64,000 nucleotides of DNA, from contig JABACO010000011.1 of assembly GCA_013339895.1 (NCBI GenBank), positions 4,361,373-4,425,372 on the forward strand. Direction: 5' to 3'. Source of the stretch: Ephydatia muelleri. Its lineage: Eukaryota; Porifera; Demospongiae; Spongillida; Spongillidae. Below are positions 10,400-23,200 of the stretch, piece after piece (the stretch's first letter is position 1; each line of letters begins with the position of its first letter). Position numbers and translations under genes: made by a program. Under the pieces are notes generated by a model. It was given only the letters and a program-made list of their open reading frames with translations, was not told the DNA's origin and ran no database searches.

Positions 10400-11430
10400 G
10401 GTATACACCCGCAGTCCATAGACATTGTAAAAAGCCTGGACAATGGAAAGGCAATGGCAGAAGCAACTGATTTTAAAAATCCAGCAGGAAAACCATCTGG
10501 TGTTCTGGAATATTTAGAAGGAAGACGCTTCAGGGCACACAATACTTTACTGTGAGTAAACTCAACTTGTTGATATGCCTGGACACAAGAAACTTTTGGA
10601 TGGAAAACGGGTAAGACACCACTATCTATGGTAAAAACAGAAGCAAAGTAATCATTTAAAACATTGCATTTGTCACGATCATTTATAGCAAGAGAACCAT
10701 CAGTCTTCATAAGGGGTGGAATAGAAGATGTGTGACTAAGTTTTGAATTAACATATGAATATAGTTTGGATGAATTGTTACTGTTGATAATATTATACAT
10801 TCATGAGAATCATAAAAGGACTGTATTGCAAGTTCATATTCTTTAGCAATTTGTTTGTAGACCACTCTGTCCTTATGATACCACTTTTTCTTGAAGAGTA
10901 ACAATTTGCGAATATGCTTTAGACGTGGTAGTTTGCTAGATGACACAATTCTTTAAAAGGAACAAACCTCTCAATGCATTCATTCAGCTTCATAGAGAAA
11001 ACATTCCAAAACTCATCAACTGAACAAGATTGCTGAAGCATTAGCCAATCAATTTCCAGAAGGAAAGATCTCATCAAAGGGTAATTTGCAGCACTACAAT
11101 CTCGACAATACGAGATAGAGTTTGCGGGATGATTGTAAGGACATATAACCATGAATTCAACAGATGAATGATCACAAGAGACAACAAAGGGATCAACAAC
11201 TGAAATATCAAACATCATACTGACATCAGAAACCATCATATGGTCGATACAGATTAACAAGCTGGGTAAGCCCATTTTGTAAAATAGATGTCAAGAAAAG
11301 GCTGCTGCACATTGAACCAGTATTAACACCAATTGCAATGTTAGGATAGTTAAAATCACCAACCACTACAACAGGCATCTTAGAGTTGCAGTATTGAACA
11401 TAAGCATGACGTATGAGCAATATCATTTGC
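10400..11430 (-). pseudogene. LINE endonuclease and linker region
   Basis: Minus-strand frames show pieces of an AP-type endonuclease: VVVVGDFNYPNI near 11370 and a later CDHSSVEFMV block near 11180, which correspond to the GDFN and (S/D)H motifs near the C-terminus of this domain. Downstream comes the linker usual before the reverse transcriptase (NDYFASVFT, CALKRLPSKYSRTPDGFPAGF). Several frame breaks separate the pieces. Confidence 0.75.
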
Positions 11431-11784
11431 CAAAGAAGGAGGGTTATAAGTGCCGATACTGTTGAGAGGGAAATAACACGTCAACAATGATACATTCAAG
11501 CTGTTGAAAACAAGATGTGAGATCAATACATACAGTTTTCAAGCCATGTTTAACAAAAATAGCTACACCTCAAAATTTATCTTGCCTATCTTTCCGTATC
11601 AATGTGTATGAGGAATTTGACAGAAGAGAATCAGTGATAGCAGAATGAAGCCATGTTTCAGTGACAAAAATGAGATCAAAATGCCAAGAGCAAGATATTC
11701 AGGTCAATCAATTTGTTACATAACGATCGCGCATTTAATAATTTTACATCTCAAAATTCCATTACTTACCTGCCTGTCCTATAC

Positions 11785-12905
11785 CTATGGGTTAGTACTT
11801 TGACCGGACGCACTTTGTTGAGAAGAGTTGGAGTCAAGTACTCGTCGTTTCTTAATTGTCCACTGTGAAACAGGGCCACGCCTATCAATGTAGTATTCCT
11901 GACCAGTTTCATTTTTCTTTTTACGCACAATGTCATAAAGGCCACGAATATGAGTGTGTTCAGCAGCAGTATGGCTGGGGCGCACAAAAACATTTTTGAA
12001 TTTAACAGACTCAGAGTTTTCAGAATCTTTGCCTTGCCAGAGCCGACGCCGCCGTTCAAGCAGGTGCGGCCATGGAGGCTTAGCGTTTTTTTTTTTCTTA
12101 ATGTTACCGGCAAGGATTATGGACTTAGAGTAGAGTTACGTACCAGTATGCATGTTAACAACGGTCTTATTGTGTCTGAGTTAAGTTATTAAAATCATGG
12201 AGGCTCAAAGTAGTCACATGCACATCAACATCGATATTCCACCAATCGCTAACCAACCGAAGCATTTCACGTTTCTGAAACGTTCATTTGGCCAACAAAA
12301 AACCGTCCGGCGATGTTTAAGCGCTAGCTCCTCCCGCGGTACTGCGCGGTTTGGCCGGACCACTTTTTAAATGCCGGCGTCGGCCCTGCTTGCGTAGAAC
12401 CGCAGACCTCTGAGCGGCGTTGGCAACACGAACCTTGACTAAACGCGGTTTGATATTCAATCCCCCGTTTGGCTCTTTCCCTAGTCGAAAGGCATCAATT
12501 AGAAAAACGCTATCTTCGCTCAAGGAATCAAAAATTTCTTTCACAAGGGCCTTATCTGCAACAGCACTGCCAGTTTCCTTAATTCCAGAAAGAATAATGC
12601 ACAGCTTTTCGTCATGGGCCGAGATAGCCTCCTTTACCGCCTTGTCAACATTCACACCAGTACGTATTACATACCACTCCACATTGTGCAGGCAAAGACC
12701 CTCCAATGACCGCCTCAGTCTTTGCCACAAACTCTACAAATTTCTGCTCAAGGTTAGAAACCCTGAGCGGCAAGTTCTTCAGTGAAGTTGCACAACTCGG
12801 ACAAGGAGTACACACCCTCTTTACTACAGATAGAACGTCGAGACTAACCTTGGAAAACGTACTCGAACATTCAGAGTGTAAGTACAAACCACAGTAAGTG
12901 CAAGA
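11785..12905 (-). pseudogene. LINE ORF1 with PHD-like finger
   Basis: In transcription order: a cysteine/histidine block near 12900-12790 (CTYCGLYLHSECSS, CTPCPSC) like a PHD finger; a short coiled-coil-like stretch (LPLRVSNLEQKFVEFVAKTE); an RNA-binding-like region near 12600-12380 (CIILSGIKE, IDAFRLGKE, PRLVKVRVAN); and a tail near 12000-11800 (VRPSHTAAE, YYIDRRGPV). Two frame breaks and a non-coding gap at about 12110-12310 show decay. The layout matches ORF1 proteins of some animal CR1/jockey-type LINEs. Confidence 0.7.
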
Positions 12906-15660
12906 CAATCCAAGGCATGCTAAAGATTAAATGCAGCACCATATCCATCACGGGTAGCTGAGTAAAGGTCTCTGGTATCTCATTGCCAGTGAGTCTCGGA
13001 ACTCAGTTGCAGACAACACAATGATAAAGGGTACAGCATACTGTTAAATACATGCACCATGTCTAAATAGTTAATATGTCAGCCAATAATCAGAAATAAC
13101 ACTATCGTAGAAGCCGTTGAGTCTGCTTTGATCAGCCTCATCCTTCAGGAATTTTTTGTAATACTCTACTTGTGATGCATGAATGCAGCCACCCCTCACA
13201 GCAGCATACTTGGTGTCTCCTGATTATGTGGTATACCATCAGTGTAATTTGAATAACAGAGTTTATACAAAGGCTCACCAGGTTGAGTCACAAAATACAT
13301 TTTATCCCTTTTGGTAAGATTGGTCTTGATGTTTTTAAAAAGAGTTTGCCGTTCAGCTAGAAATTTTAATGCAGGATCAGCAAGCTTTGATTTCAAAACG
13401 CATTTAAGTAATTAACTCACTGCATATTACTGTGTGTTTCTTTAGATCGTTTTTAATGTTTGGATTCTCACCACACTCCACTACAGTTCTTTCGATCATG
13501 CTCACAAGGTGAGTTATTGTAGCACTTGAGTGATCACATGATAGGGAGTTTGGACATAGCTTTCCTCTACAAACAGCAGCACATGTCACCTTTTCTCTGC
13601 CAATGTCAAGTACTATACCACAGTTCATGTCCAATCTGTGAAATATGAATGTAACTATGTATAAACCTTGTAATGTAATACATTACAAACTTACCCCGCC
13701 AAGATAGCCACTGCTGAGTTCAGAAATGCAACTGAAGGACTGCAAAACTGTCGCAGAAATAGGGCTGCTACTCTAGCTCGAACATCTTTATTCCACAATT
13801 CAGGAGGTTCTAGAATAACCACTGGACAATACTTGGGATCTGTAGAGGTGTCTAAATAGCAGCCAATAATTAATTCGGGTAGAAGATCTTCACGAACTGG
13901 TATGCCTTTCTGCACCACATTGATAAGATGCTTTGGGTATTTTTCCTTTGCAATTTTTCCACAAAAGTAACGTTCATAACGCGATCTCCGAACATGAAAG
14001 TCATACATTCCAGGAACCTTTAATCAGAATGAATTATAATGCAAATTAATTGGAATCATGGCTTACCAATGCCACAACTGACTCATCACTACACGTGATA
14101 ATACTGTCAGAGTTGCAATTCTCTATAGTTGCAAACTTGCAGCAGTAACTGCCCAAGTCCACACATGCTAATTTCTTATAATGTGGCAGATTTGCAAGGA
14201 TACGTTGCTTGTACTTTCCATACCAATCCTTGGTGAATGGAACTGGATCCAGCTGCAAGAACATAGTTCTGAACATATATATCTAATTTAAGATACAAAA
14301 TGTACTTTATTAAATGATTTAGTAGTTTCAATAGATTGGGCTTCCATATTAACATGTTGCCACTTCCTCATGTATAGTTGGTACCACAACTGTCCATCCA
14401 TACACATAGTGTACCATGCCTACAAACAAATGCACACATTTAGCATGTACATGTGTAAGAATGAGTCCAATTACCTTACAGACCACTGATGTAGTACATA
14501 GGTCTTGTACAGACAAGTAGCTAAATACTTTCATGAATAGTTCATATGGTAAGACCTGTTCAAAAATTTCACTTGTGTCCTTTCCCACAGTTCTCTGTGA
14601 TTGACACTGAAGGGCGAGACCCTCCAAATATGTATCAGTAAACCCCTGAGCATCTCCAGCTGTAATGATCATTAAGTACCTTGCCTTACAACAAACACTA
14701 CTTCTTTAACTGAACCTTGTTCAAGTTCCCAGGACTTCTTATACAGGGCCACTGTTTTGAGATAGTTTTCATTTTCCTGATAGGATGTAGGATTGGGTAG
14801 CATCTCAGTGTCCACTCGTCTGAACATGATCTCTGTTCGAATGATGTATTTGGTACCCTGTGTTACAGGCTGGCCCTCATGTAATGTGTCATGGTTGAAG
14901 AACACTGCTGTTCCAGCCCTGGGCATTACTGAGCATATAACCTTTTCTAAAGAAGACAATCGATTAATATAACATGGGGCTGCATGTATATTCAACCCAC
15001 CTCCTTCAGAGAGGAAGGATGTAGCCCCTCCCTCAAAGTCCGAGTTCAAGTATATTACCACTGTGAAGATGGAACTCTCTTCCTCGTTAGGTACCCAGGG
15101 ACCATCGAGGTGTGGGCTGAAGTGAGCACCACATCTGAATGAAGAGGAGCCATTCTTTTAAAAGAGATGTTCAGTCGGCATCAGGTACTTACTTGTACTT
15201 TCCGAACTTGCAACATTCGTTGAGGCGAGAAGGCCTCCACGTACCTTCGTTACCAAACCCCACGGGTCGGATACAAATAACCTCTCTACGTGTTAAGTGT
15301 GGTTCTATTCTTCTCCACAAGCATTCCACCAGTGGCTTACATATGGATAGGACTCGGTCGTTGGAGCGATATTCAACTGGAAACAAACGAGTGAGGTCTT
15401 CGTAACCAACTTGCTCTGTTTCGTGGATGTAGTGCGCACACTCTTCAGGGGTGAGGACGGAATGAAGCAGAAAGCATCTGGATCCAGGGACATTAAGCTC
15501 CTCCCTCGTAGTATTCGGAGGCAAATAGCACGACTCTATTGTAGGACAGTCCTTAACCGTTCTAAAGTTCTTCTGAGCTGTCGTAAGCATCGGACGAATG
15601 ACAACTTTCGTTTGTCGTTCATCGCTTGCAATTGATCGAGATGATATATTGCCCATATCG
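12905..15660. repeat. Duplicated segment, copy B
   Basis: The intact member of the direct duplication whose other copy is 2198-5604. It contains the whole oxygenase/F-box/actin-like gene from its start codon to about 160 bp past its stop, but almost no upstream sequence in common. The copies therefore may not share a promoter. Its left border coincides with the 5' end of the LINE remnant. Confidence 0.85.
13071..15656 (-). CDS. 2OG-Fe(II) oxygenase / F-box / actin-like fusion protein
   Basis: Nine exons: 15656-15193, 15134-14716, 14659-14475, 14419-14354, 14252-14067, 14017-13695, 13635-13421, 13356-13279, 13219-13071. All introns are GT-AG, 49-101 bp, and every phase agrees; the product is 694 residues. 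Residues about 45-262 are a prolyl-4-hydroxylase-type oxygenase: LTPEEC, LNECCKFGKYKCGAHFSPHL with iron ligands H163 and D165, distal H240 in NHDTLHEGQPV, and K250 for 2-oxoglutarate. Residues about 328-376 are an F-box (LPYELFMKVFSYLSVQDLCT, then DGQLWYQL). Residues about 405-694 look actin-like: CVDLGSYCCKFA, GIPVREDLLPELI, CGIVLDIG, and a C-terminal block PGDTKYAAVRGGCIHASQ matching actin near KYSVWIGG. The GDG and SGG nucleotide loops are not conserved, so ATP binding is doubtful. The start MGNISSRS fits an N-myristoylation signal. F-box proteins usually bind Skp1 in SCF ubiquitin ligases. The fusion's role is inferred. Least sure is exon 8's acceptor. Confidence 0.85.
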
Positions 15661-15960
15661 ATACACGTAATTGGGCTGAGCAAGGGGTGGGGTGTTACTA
15701 TATTCATTCGTTGTGCGTGGTTAAGCATAGCTGGGTCACCGGGGATTTAGACAGCATAAAATTAGCCCGATTTTGTATGTTAGCTCGTTAGTTAATATCA
15801 TCAGCTCAGAAACAAACCTGTGGAAAATGACTTTTTAAATGGCCTGGATCTGCCACTTCAAATTGGCCGAGGTAGCGTTTGAGATGCACGTATATGTGTG
15901 TATGTATTGTACTGTTTTAAGAAATAATATGTACTAATCCCTGTGTCCTGTGTGCACTGA
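15661..15960. other. Upstream region of the oxygenase fusion gene
   Basis: Probably contains the promoter and 5' untranslated region of the minus-strand gene that starts at 15656. I see no clear TATA box or other element and no coding sequence. Confidence 0.3.
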
Positions 15961-16414
15961 GAACCCATTCGTGCACCATGCAGTTTCACGTAGTCATGGA
16001 GGTGATGTATAGTCATTCGGCACAACTTCTTGCGGAATTCCGTGGCTCACCTTTTTTGTCAGGCCCACATGGGAGTGTCAGTGGAGATGGGCAATGGTCT
16101 TACACCTGATCACAGCCACTCAAGTCCTGCAGATGTCCTGGTAGCAAGGTGGGAGAAGGGTTTGTCTGGTGCTATGGACATAACATTCCAACTCTACCCT
16201 GCCATTCTTGAAGAGTCCTTCTCTGTCAGCTGGGGCCTCTGCAGGTGCTGCAGAGGCCTGCAAACATGTTGTTAATGTGTTTAGTTGGGGTGGGGTCTGT
16301 GTCCCATTAGCTGTAAGGACTTATGGGAATTGGGGTGGGGAAGCTCAAGGGACATTTTCCAGGCTAGCACTCTCCTTGCCGTGCAAGCCACAGGGTATAG
16401 TTAATAGGATGTAG
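15961..16414 (+). pseudogene. Retroelement tail fragment
   Basis: The plus strand shows, across frame breaks, the CHGGDV-like block, then VEMGNGLTPDHSHSSPADVL with WEKGLSGAMDITFQL, and VCVPLAVRTYGNWGGEAQGT. This is the same retroelement tail family as 7039-7755, in the opposite orientation. Confidence 0.7.
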
Positions 16415-16539
16415 GATTGGGTAGCATCTCAAGCCACAGTTAAATTAGTGTATTACAGGTATATATGTTTCATCATGTAATGTATGCACAGTAATAATAA
16501 TATTATTCAGGAACACAGAAAATAAGTAGGCCATAACCC

Positions 16540-16960
16540 TACTCCCGACCACAGCAACACACGTCCAGCAGACATCCTCATCCCTCACTGGTGCATGGGC
16601 AAGCCTGCGGCTCTGGACCTATCCGTCACTTCTCCGCTTAACCCACTTACCCTTCTGGAAGCGGGAGTGACGACTGGTGCAGCAGCTAAGGCTACCGAGG
16701 AGAGAAAGCTTAAAGCCAACACGGGCAAATGTGCTGATTTGGGTTGGGTGGGTGTCCCAGTTGTTGCGGAGTCCTATGGGGCGTGGGGTTTGAAGGCTAG
16801 GGATTTCTTTTCCAAACTTGGGTCCCGTTTGGCTACATCATTGGGGAAGTCAAAGTCAGTGGTCACCCGTGAGCTGTACGGGAGGATGAGCATGAATCTT
16901 GTCAGGGCCAATGCCACCGCGATCCTGTCCAGGTCCGTACCTCCTCCTGAGCTTCAGTAG
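16540..16960 (+). pseudogene. Retroelement tail fragment, well preserved
   Basis: A 121-codon frame encodes GKPAALDLSVTSPLNPLTLL, then KANTGKCADLGWVGVPVV, ESYGAWGLKARDFFSKLGSR and the end LVRANATAILSRSVPPPELQ. It is the same family as 7039-7755 but a separate insertion from the fragment just to its left. It is followed by TAATTATTATTATT, probably the element's 3' simple-repeat tail. Confidence 0.7.
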
Positions 16961-17205
16961 GCTAGCAACTTGTTTTTGTGCGTATCATGTGTCTGTGTCA
17001 TGTATTAATAATGTATTCATTCATGTATTTATGTATTCCATTGAATATTACATGATTAATAATTATTATTATTCAGCTTAGTTCATAAAAATGTCTTGTA
17101 ATCCTTCTGTACAAACAAAACAAGCACATTTTTCGCATAAAGGGAATGAGCATGGAATTCAACAACCCAAAAATATATCCTCATTTTGCCTTTTAAATAG
17201 TAAGT

Positions 17206-20200
17206 TTACTTTTGTTTTGGAATGATCAGCAGAATTAGATATGTGACTGCTAATAGAACAGTAATTATTGCTGCAAGTGCCACCTGATCCCACCACAACC
17301 AGTCAACCTCATATCCTGAAGAAGAGAGTACCGTTGTTCCATTCAAAATACAGGGCTCTGCAATGCTGAGGAGCAGACAACCTGATAATGTTATGATGTG
17401 TAAAATGCAACACTGCGGCCTAATACAGCTAACTGTGAACGGATCACTCGTGATTGAAAATCAAAACCCCCTAAAATGATTCTGCCCATACATCCTCCCC
17501 TCCCCCCCCCCCCGCCCATTATTATTACAATTTCATATTTAACTGTTATCAAGTGCATTTTGGACCCATTATAAAATGACTGACATCAGCTGTATTGTAT
17601 GCATTCTGAGGCCACACGTTACCACACTGATGTTGTCAAAGTTGTGGTGGAATTATTAACCGATTATAAGCGGAAGACGCAATTTTGCGTACGCTGCCCT
17701 GGCTGTGTATAGCAAGACATTGTAGTGGTTATTGTGTATAGACGGCAGTAAATGAGTGATTGTTACCAACAAAGTCTACGCAAAAGTTAAATAGCTATAT
17801 CTTACAGTCTTCATATAGGGGAGGGATGCAGCGCGTGATAAGGTCTTCCAACCTGACACTGCACACTCAGTGCACATACACGGCTATCAACACATCACTA
17901 AATGCATTCAGCGTTTGCTACCAACGCATCCCTATAAGTACACTCAGCATACAACCATGTATGCACCCACACACAACACTAAGTTCACTCAGCGTACAGC
18001 TACATGCTACCAGCTACGTACATAACTACATATGTATAACTCAATCCGATTATAATACTAAATGATCATCTCCGGCTCAAAAGCGTTGCGTCGATCACAA
18101 CAGCTGCAAAATAAAAATAGTCCCTCTGAAATATTCCACGCCATGCGGTATATACAAGTACGGCTGATACCATGCACGAAAAATGATAAACATATTACAA
18201 TTCCGCGTACAATCGGTTGACATGTACACATTTTAATAGCGTAGTTGCCAGCTGGTAAGTGTTATCAAGCAATTGGACAATGCAGTGTAGTGTTGAGCAT
18301 TTGAAAACATTGCCTAGCAGTTCAAGCCCCATTTTCATGCCATTAGTTGATCGAAAAGAGGGCTCTACCCTGATCCTTCCCCCTGCATGGACATGTTCTC
18401 AATGTAACTGTAATCCTTTTATCGCTTAGCACACATTGGATAAACTACTATTAAACTAAATGCTCATCTATTATAAGTATCATGTTGTATAGCAGAGGAT
18501 TATGGTTTTAATACTTGAAAATGGATTTTAACCACATATGCTGAATGATATGTCAATTTACCATGTTCCATTCGATAGTGTATTGTAGAAGAGCTGCCCC
18601 TTCAGTTCATTGATAGCAAGAGCCTGAACAATAAAAGTACATCATGTTCCTCATCAATAAGAACTTTACAACACAAAATGTTGTGATTAACTCTTTGAAC
18701 CCCCAATAGCATATTTATATACACGATATTCCACGCTCATGATATTGTGCTACAATAGAGCTTGATGCTCTTTTAGGTCATCAGTAGTGAGCGTTATTAC
18801 AAGATTACGCTACTGAAAGACCTTTGACGAAACTTGGTTATAATGTATGTACATACAACCACACGACTCCATCTTGTGTGGGAGGACTCGGGGGAGATGA
18901 GGTGAGAAAAAGCAGTCTGGGGACAGTGCTCACAACTAGTATGTTTAGACCTAATAATTCGTATTGCTATACAAATTCTTACTGTACATGTACTGCATAC
19001 ACTGTTATAGCTGCACCCCTAGGACCACTAGAGGTTTTCACATTTTTGTTGGAAGAGAGGTGACATGTTTAGATGTCAGCAATCAGCTGGTTTAGGACTA
19101 GTACTAAATTTTGCAGTAACTGGAGTCCCTTCTCAGCAGGATAATAACTGTATGATGTCATTGATTGGCACTTGATGCAACACGATGCTCGGTACAGAAC
19201 ACTACAAAATCATATCTGGCATCCAAAGGAATAATTAAAGGCACGTTTCAATTGAGCAATCATACGTCAGTGGAGTAAATAACCTAGCAAAGCGAATTAA
19301 GCATTAAATGCTCTGTGTGTGTGTGTGTGTGTGTGCATAATTCATGTTGGTAATTCAATGATAGTCACATTATATCTAAACATTGCAATCTACATGTATC
19401 AACATTAAGAGATCACAGTAGATACAAAAACAAAGTCACATTTTCTTTTTGTTGCCGTACAATGGTGGATGCCAAAATAATTTAACTATGCTGATGTCAC
19501 ATGCACAATCTATTTAATACAAATATCTCTTAAGAACTGACTTAAAGGCTTTAAAGGTTACACACACCACATTGATTTGTTTAGGGTAGGAGTACAATGG
19601 GATGTTTAACAAATGTGCTATTTGTGGTGCATTCATGGACGTATTTTGATGTAAATACACTAATCCAATATCAGCTGGTGTACAATTATTCCATCCTTCA
19701 ATCCCTTTGAAATGGCCTTGTTACACAAGCCACAACATGTTAGATTGAGACATGTTAAACTAATTCCTCTCTTACTAAATGATAGGGTGAGGAAATGGAA
19801 GACAAATAGTCTCGTTGTGACAGCCAAACAAATGCACAGTTGTTTACTGTGCATAAAAAAATAAGCATACACAGCTGAATGTAGACTCTCCATGCCTGAA
19901 CTGAAGCGATGAGTTCAGACTTTCTAATAGCATTAAAATAGGCACAACTTAATTTGGACAAAACATAGACTACAAAACAATTTGTGAACAATAGGTGAAA
20001 GTGACATGATGTTATCCACACACTCACAAGAAATACTATAGGTACCTTTATTTTTTTAAATGTAACAAGTTGAGTACATGTCCATGTGCACACACACATA
20101 TACTGTACTAAACACACTTGTAAAACGTACCTCCACCGAGTAACGAAAGAGGCTAAGATACTTCATCCACCGAACCCATGCTGGGATTGAAGCCAATGCC

Positions 20201-23200
20201 AACAGAAAACCTCCAAATAACTGCAAGGAGAAGAGCAGTTATGCAATCACGTCAAACGGTTGCAATACTATGTAAAGAAGCATTAATTAGTTTAGACATA
20301 CTTCTGAATTTATTGTGAACGTGCATGTACTAGGCTGGCAACCATCATCAAATATAGAGGCCCATTCCACCAACAACTTCAATACAGCACTGCAGCAAAA
20401 TAATTAGGCATAATCACAATATGTGTATCTATGTGTGTTCATATTCCACATGTAGAACACTCAGTTTTATCTGAAGCACCACGACACTAATTTGTGATGG
20501 GCGGTACAATGGTAGAATTTAAAAATGTATCAGTACACCAAGTGTTAGTCAAGCAGGTGTCTGCAGGCAATCACTGATACCAATTGGCCATAATGGGATT
20601 TGGGTATTCTACTGTAGGATGTGATGGCAAACAGTTGCAATGCGGTTGTCTCTGTGACTTGTCTTAAAATGACCTTTCAGTAAATGTAACAATTATATTG
20701 TTCACCACTTGCATATTGTCATGGTACTCTGCTTGAAGTCTAGCTCTAGCTCTTTCATACCATATTGTTAATCAATGCATGCAGCATGTAGGACTAGGCA
20801 ATAGCAAACACTTTGAACATAATCCTCAGCTTCTGCTTTCTGTTTGACAGATAAAATATTGACGGTCTATCTTCTAAACTGTGGTCACTTCCCTTTTCAA
20901 CGATCATACTTCGGTATATAAAAACTACTTTTGTCAATAATGCATTTAGTCATCTTGCTATCATAAACTAACAAGTGTTTTCCAATGCTGCTGGAACTAA
21001 CTCAGTGCAATGAGCCTGTAGCCCTTCTAGTTTCACTGGCTGCAAACCATTTGTCTCAGCCAACAGAGGTTATTGGAAATGATCAATAACATGGGGCAAA
21101 TGATACGTGAGCGACTGACTACCTGTTAACAGTATTTCCTGCACCTGTACTGAGATCAGGCTTCTATCAACCTGTTAAGATATATTGCACAACCACAAGT
21201 TAAAGTACCATGTCATGGCAATAGCCTTCTAGTTAGTGTACATATCCACATGAGAGGAATCTCACTCAATCCATGTAGGGTCATTGATTACTAGTACTGG
21301 GTGACTCCTGGGGTCACTAGGATTGCAAACTCTGCTTTAAACTATATGGATTTACACTTGATATTATTTTGACAACACATGTGCTAATATCAGCAATGAA
21401 TAACGTAAAGGCAAGTGCAATCTCCAACACAATATTGTTCAACAAAAAGTACTCACCATGCTGAAAACATAAATCAGGGACACCAGCAAGTTGGCCACAG
21501 CGAAAACACTAACCAGAGCGCTACAAGCAAAAGCCATTGCTGTCCCACCAATTGATGTAAGGCAAAGCGTGAGCACAAATATAAAGAAATGTTCCGCAGA
21601 AGTCTGAAAACCTGAAAATATGATATTCAACTTGCAAGCATAGTATGACAATACAAATACACTGCAATCACTCATACCCTTCTGCATGAAACTCTTACCT
21701 ATCATGAAATATGTGATTGCAGAGAATGGGAGCAAAGGAATCATTCTCAGGGGCACAAGATCAGTCATGACTTTGGCGATGAAAAATGCTGAGACACGAT
21801 AGTAGCCACCGGAGTTCTCATGCCTGAAGTACATAGAACATTTCCCCTAGTTTAAATATAGAAGCACACACCATAGCCACCTTCGTGACCCTAGAAATTA
21901 TACATGCCAAGAGCAACGATCAAAATTGTTCCATCAAAGTGTTTTAAAGTACATGTGGAGTGATGTGATGCTACATGCTACTACCAAGATGCACCTACCG
22001 ATTTCGCAGTACACATTTTGCATTGCCTGGAAAATAGTCTTTTACATGCAGTGAATCTGAATATTCAGATTCTTTATCAGATCAGTCAGCTGTTCTTGCA
22101 TGATGTTACTTTTAACATTATACATCTACTTGTAAATGAAAACAATATACAGTATCTCTGTCTAATGTGTTGACATTAAGACAGGCACTACACTGTGACA
22201 AAATAAATGTGTTGACATTAAGACAGGCACTACACTGTGACAAAATAAATGTGTTGACATTAAGACAGGCACTACACTGTGACAAACTAAGTATTCCAGC
22301 AATGCTTATAGTAACTTGACAGAAATGTACATACACCTACATGTGCATTGATATACATGTACACATACACATGTACGTCCAGTAGTGAAGGATGAAATTT
22401 TTTGTTTAGGAAGTGTTATTTTCTCTCCTTTTCTTTGTGCTGAATGGCATAGTGCCAACCACTCCTAACTGACCTACTATCCTATAGATATCTTAAAGTG
22501 AGTATTTTTACATACGCTGCACATGTAGATACTGATATATTTGACCAATACTTCTACAATCGTTTCTTAGTCTTGGAATAACAGTGGAGCAACATATATG
22601 ACATACTCTTTACATACATACTTACAGGAAAAGAGCTCTCTCTTGAATGAAAATCTCAATTGCTCCCAAGTTTCCAAACACTTGACTCATGATGATGAAG
22701 AATATTGCACCAAACCTTACGGGAAAGAAACGGTGATGCGTGGGTAAGCTATCTCCAATACAATTCGTACTTAATTTGGTGACATCAACATACCAATGAA
22801 CAGGCAGGCATGACAACATACATGCACATAGTAATTGCCTGCATGCATCAAACATACCGATTTTGAATACCCAATTGAGAATTATCCAGCTGATAGTAAA
22901 TTCCACCAACAATCAAAGAGAAGACCACCATTACAATGAGCTGCAGGAATGTAATATAGAGCATACATAATTGTGATCTCTCTGAAGTGGTGGAATAAAT
23001 TACTTGTGCAACTGATGTCATTGGGTTTCTCCACATCTTTAACAAAGCTCGAGACACCAGAACTGCAATCTGCAACAGAGCATGTACGTACAAATCAGTG
23101 AACAGCATGTTAAACTGCACAGACACTAACATCCCTCCACAAAGTCGGCTACCACAATTACATACAGAGTTTATTCCAATTGTAGCACAGGAGGCAGTAC

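Larger units (their letters stand above)
8190..12905 (-). mobile_element. LINE of jockey/CR1-like type, decayed
   Basis: The minus strand carries, in transcription order, ORF1 (about 12905-11785), an endonuclease region (about 11430-10920), the lead-in to the reverse transcriptase (10800-10400), the catalytic reverse transcriptase (9842-9147) and the conserved C-terminal tail (8541-8194). Frames are broken at several points and two hAT elements (8724-8989 and 9843-10399) are inserted. The 5' side stops at the left edge of duplicated segment copy B. The domain order is that of ORF1/ORF2 LINEs with an AP-type endonuclease. Confidence 0.85.

Noticed and set aside
10182..10800. Frames with long glycine or proline runs
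   Set aside because: They are translations of the 82-base C run inside a hAT-type element.
16030..16960. Open frames at 16030-16414 and 16595-16960 as host genes
   Set aside because: Both belong to a repeated retroelement tail family with several truncated copies in this window.
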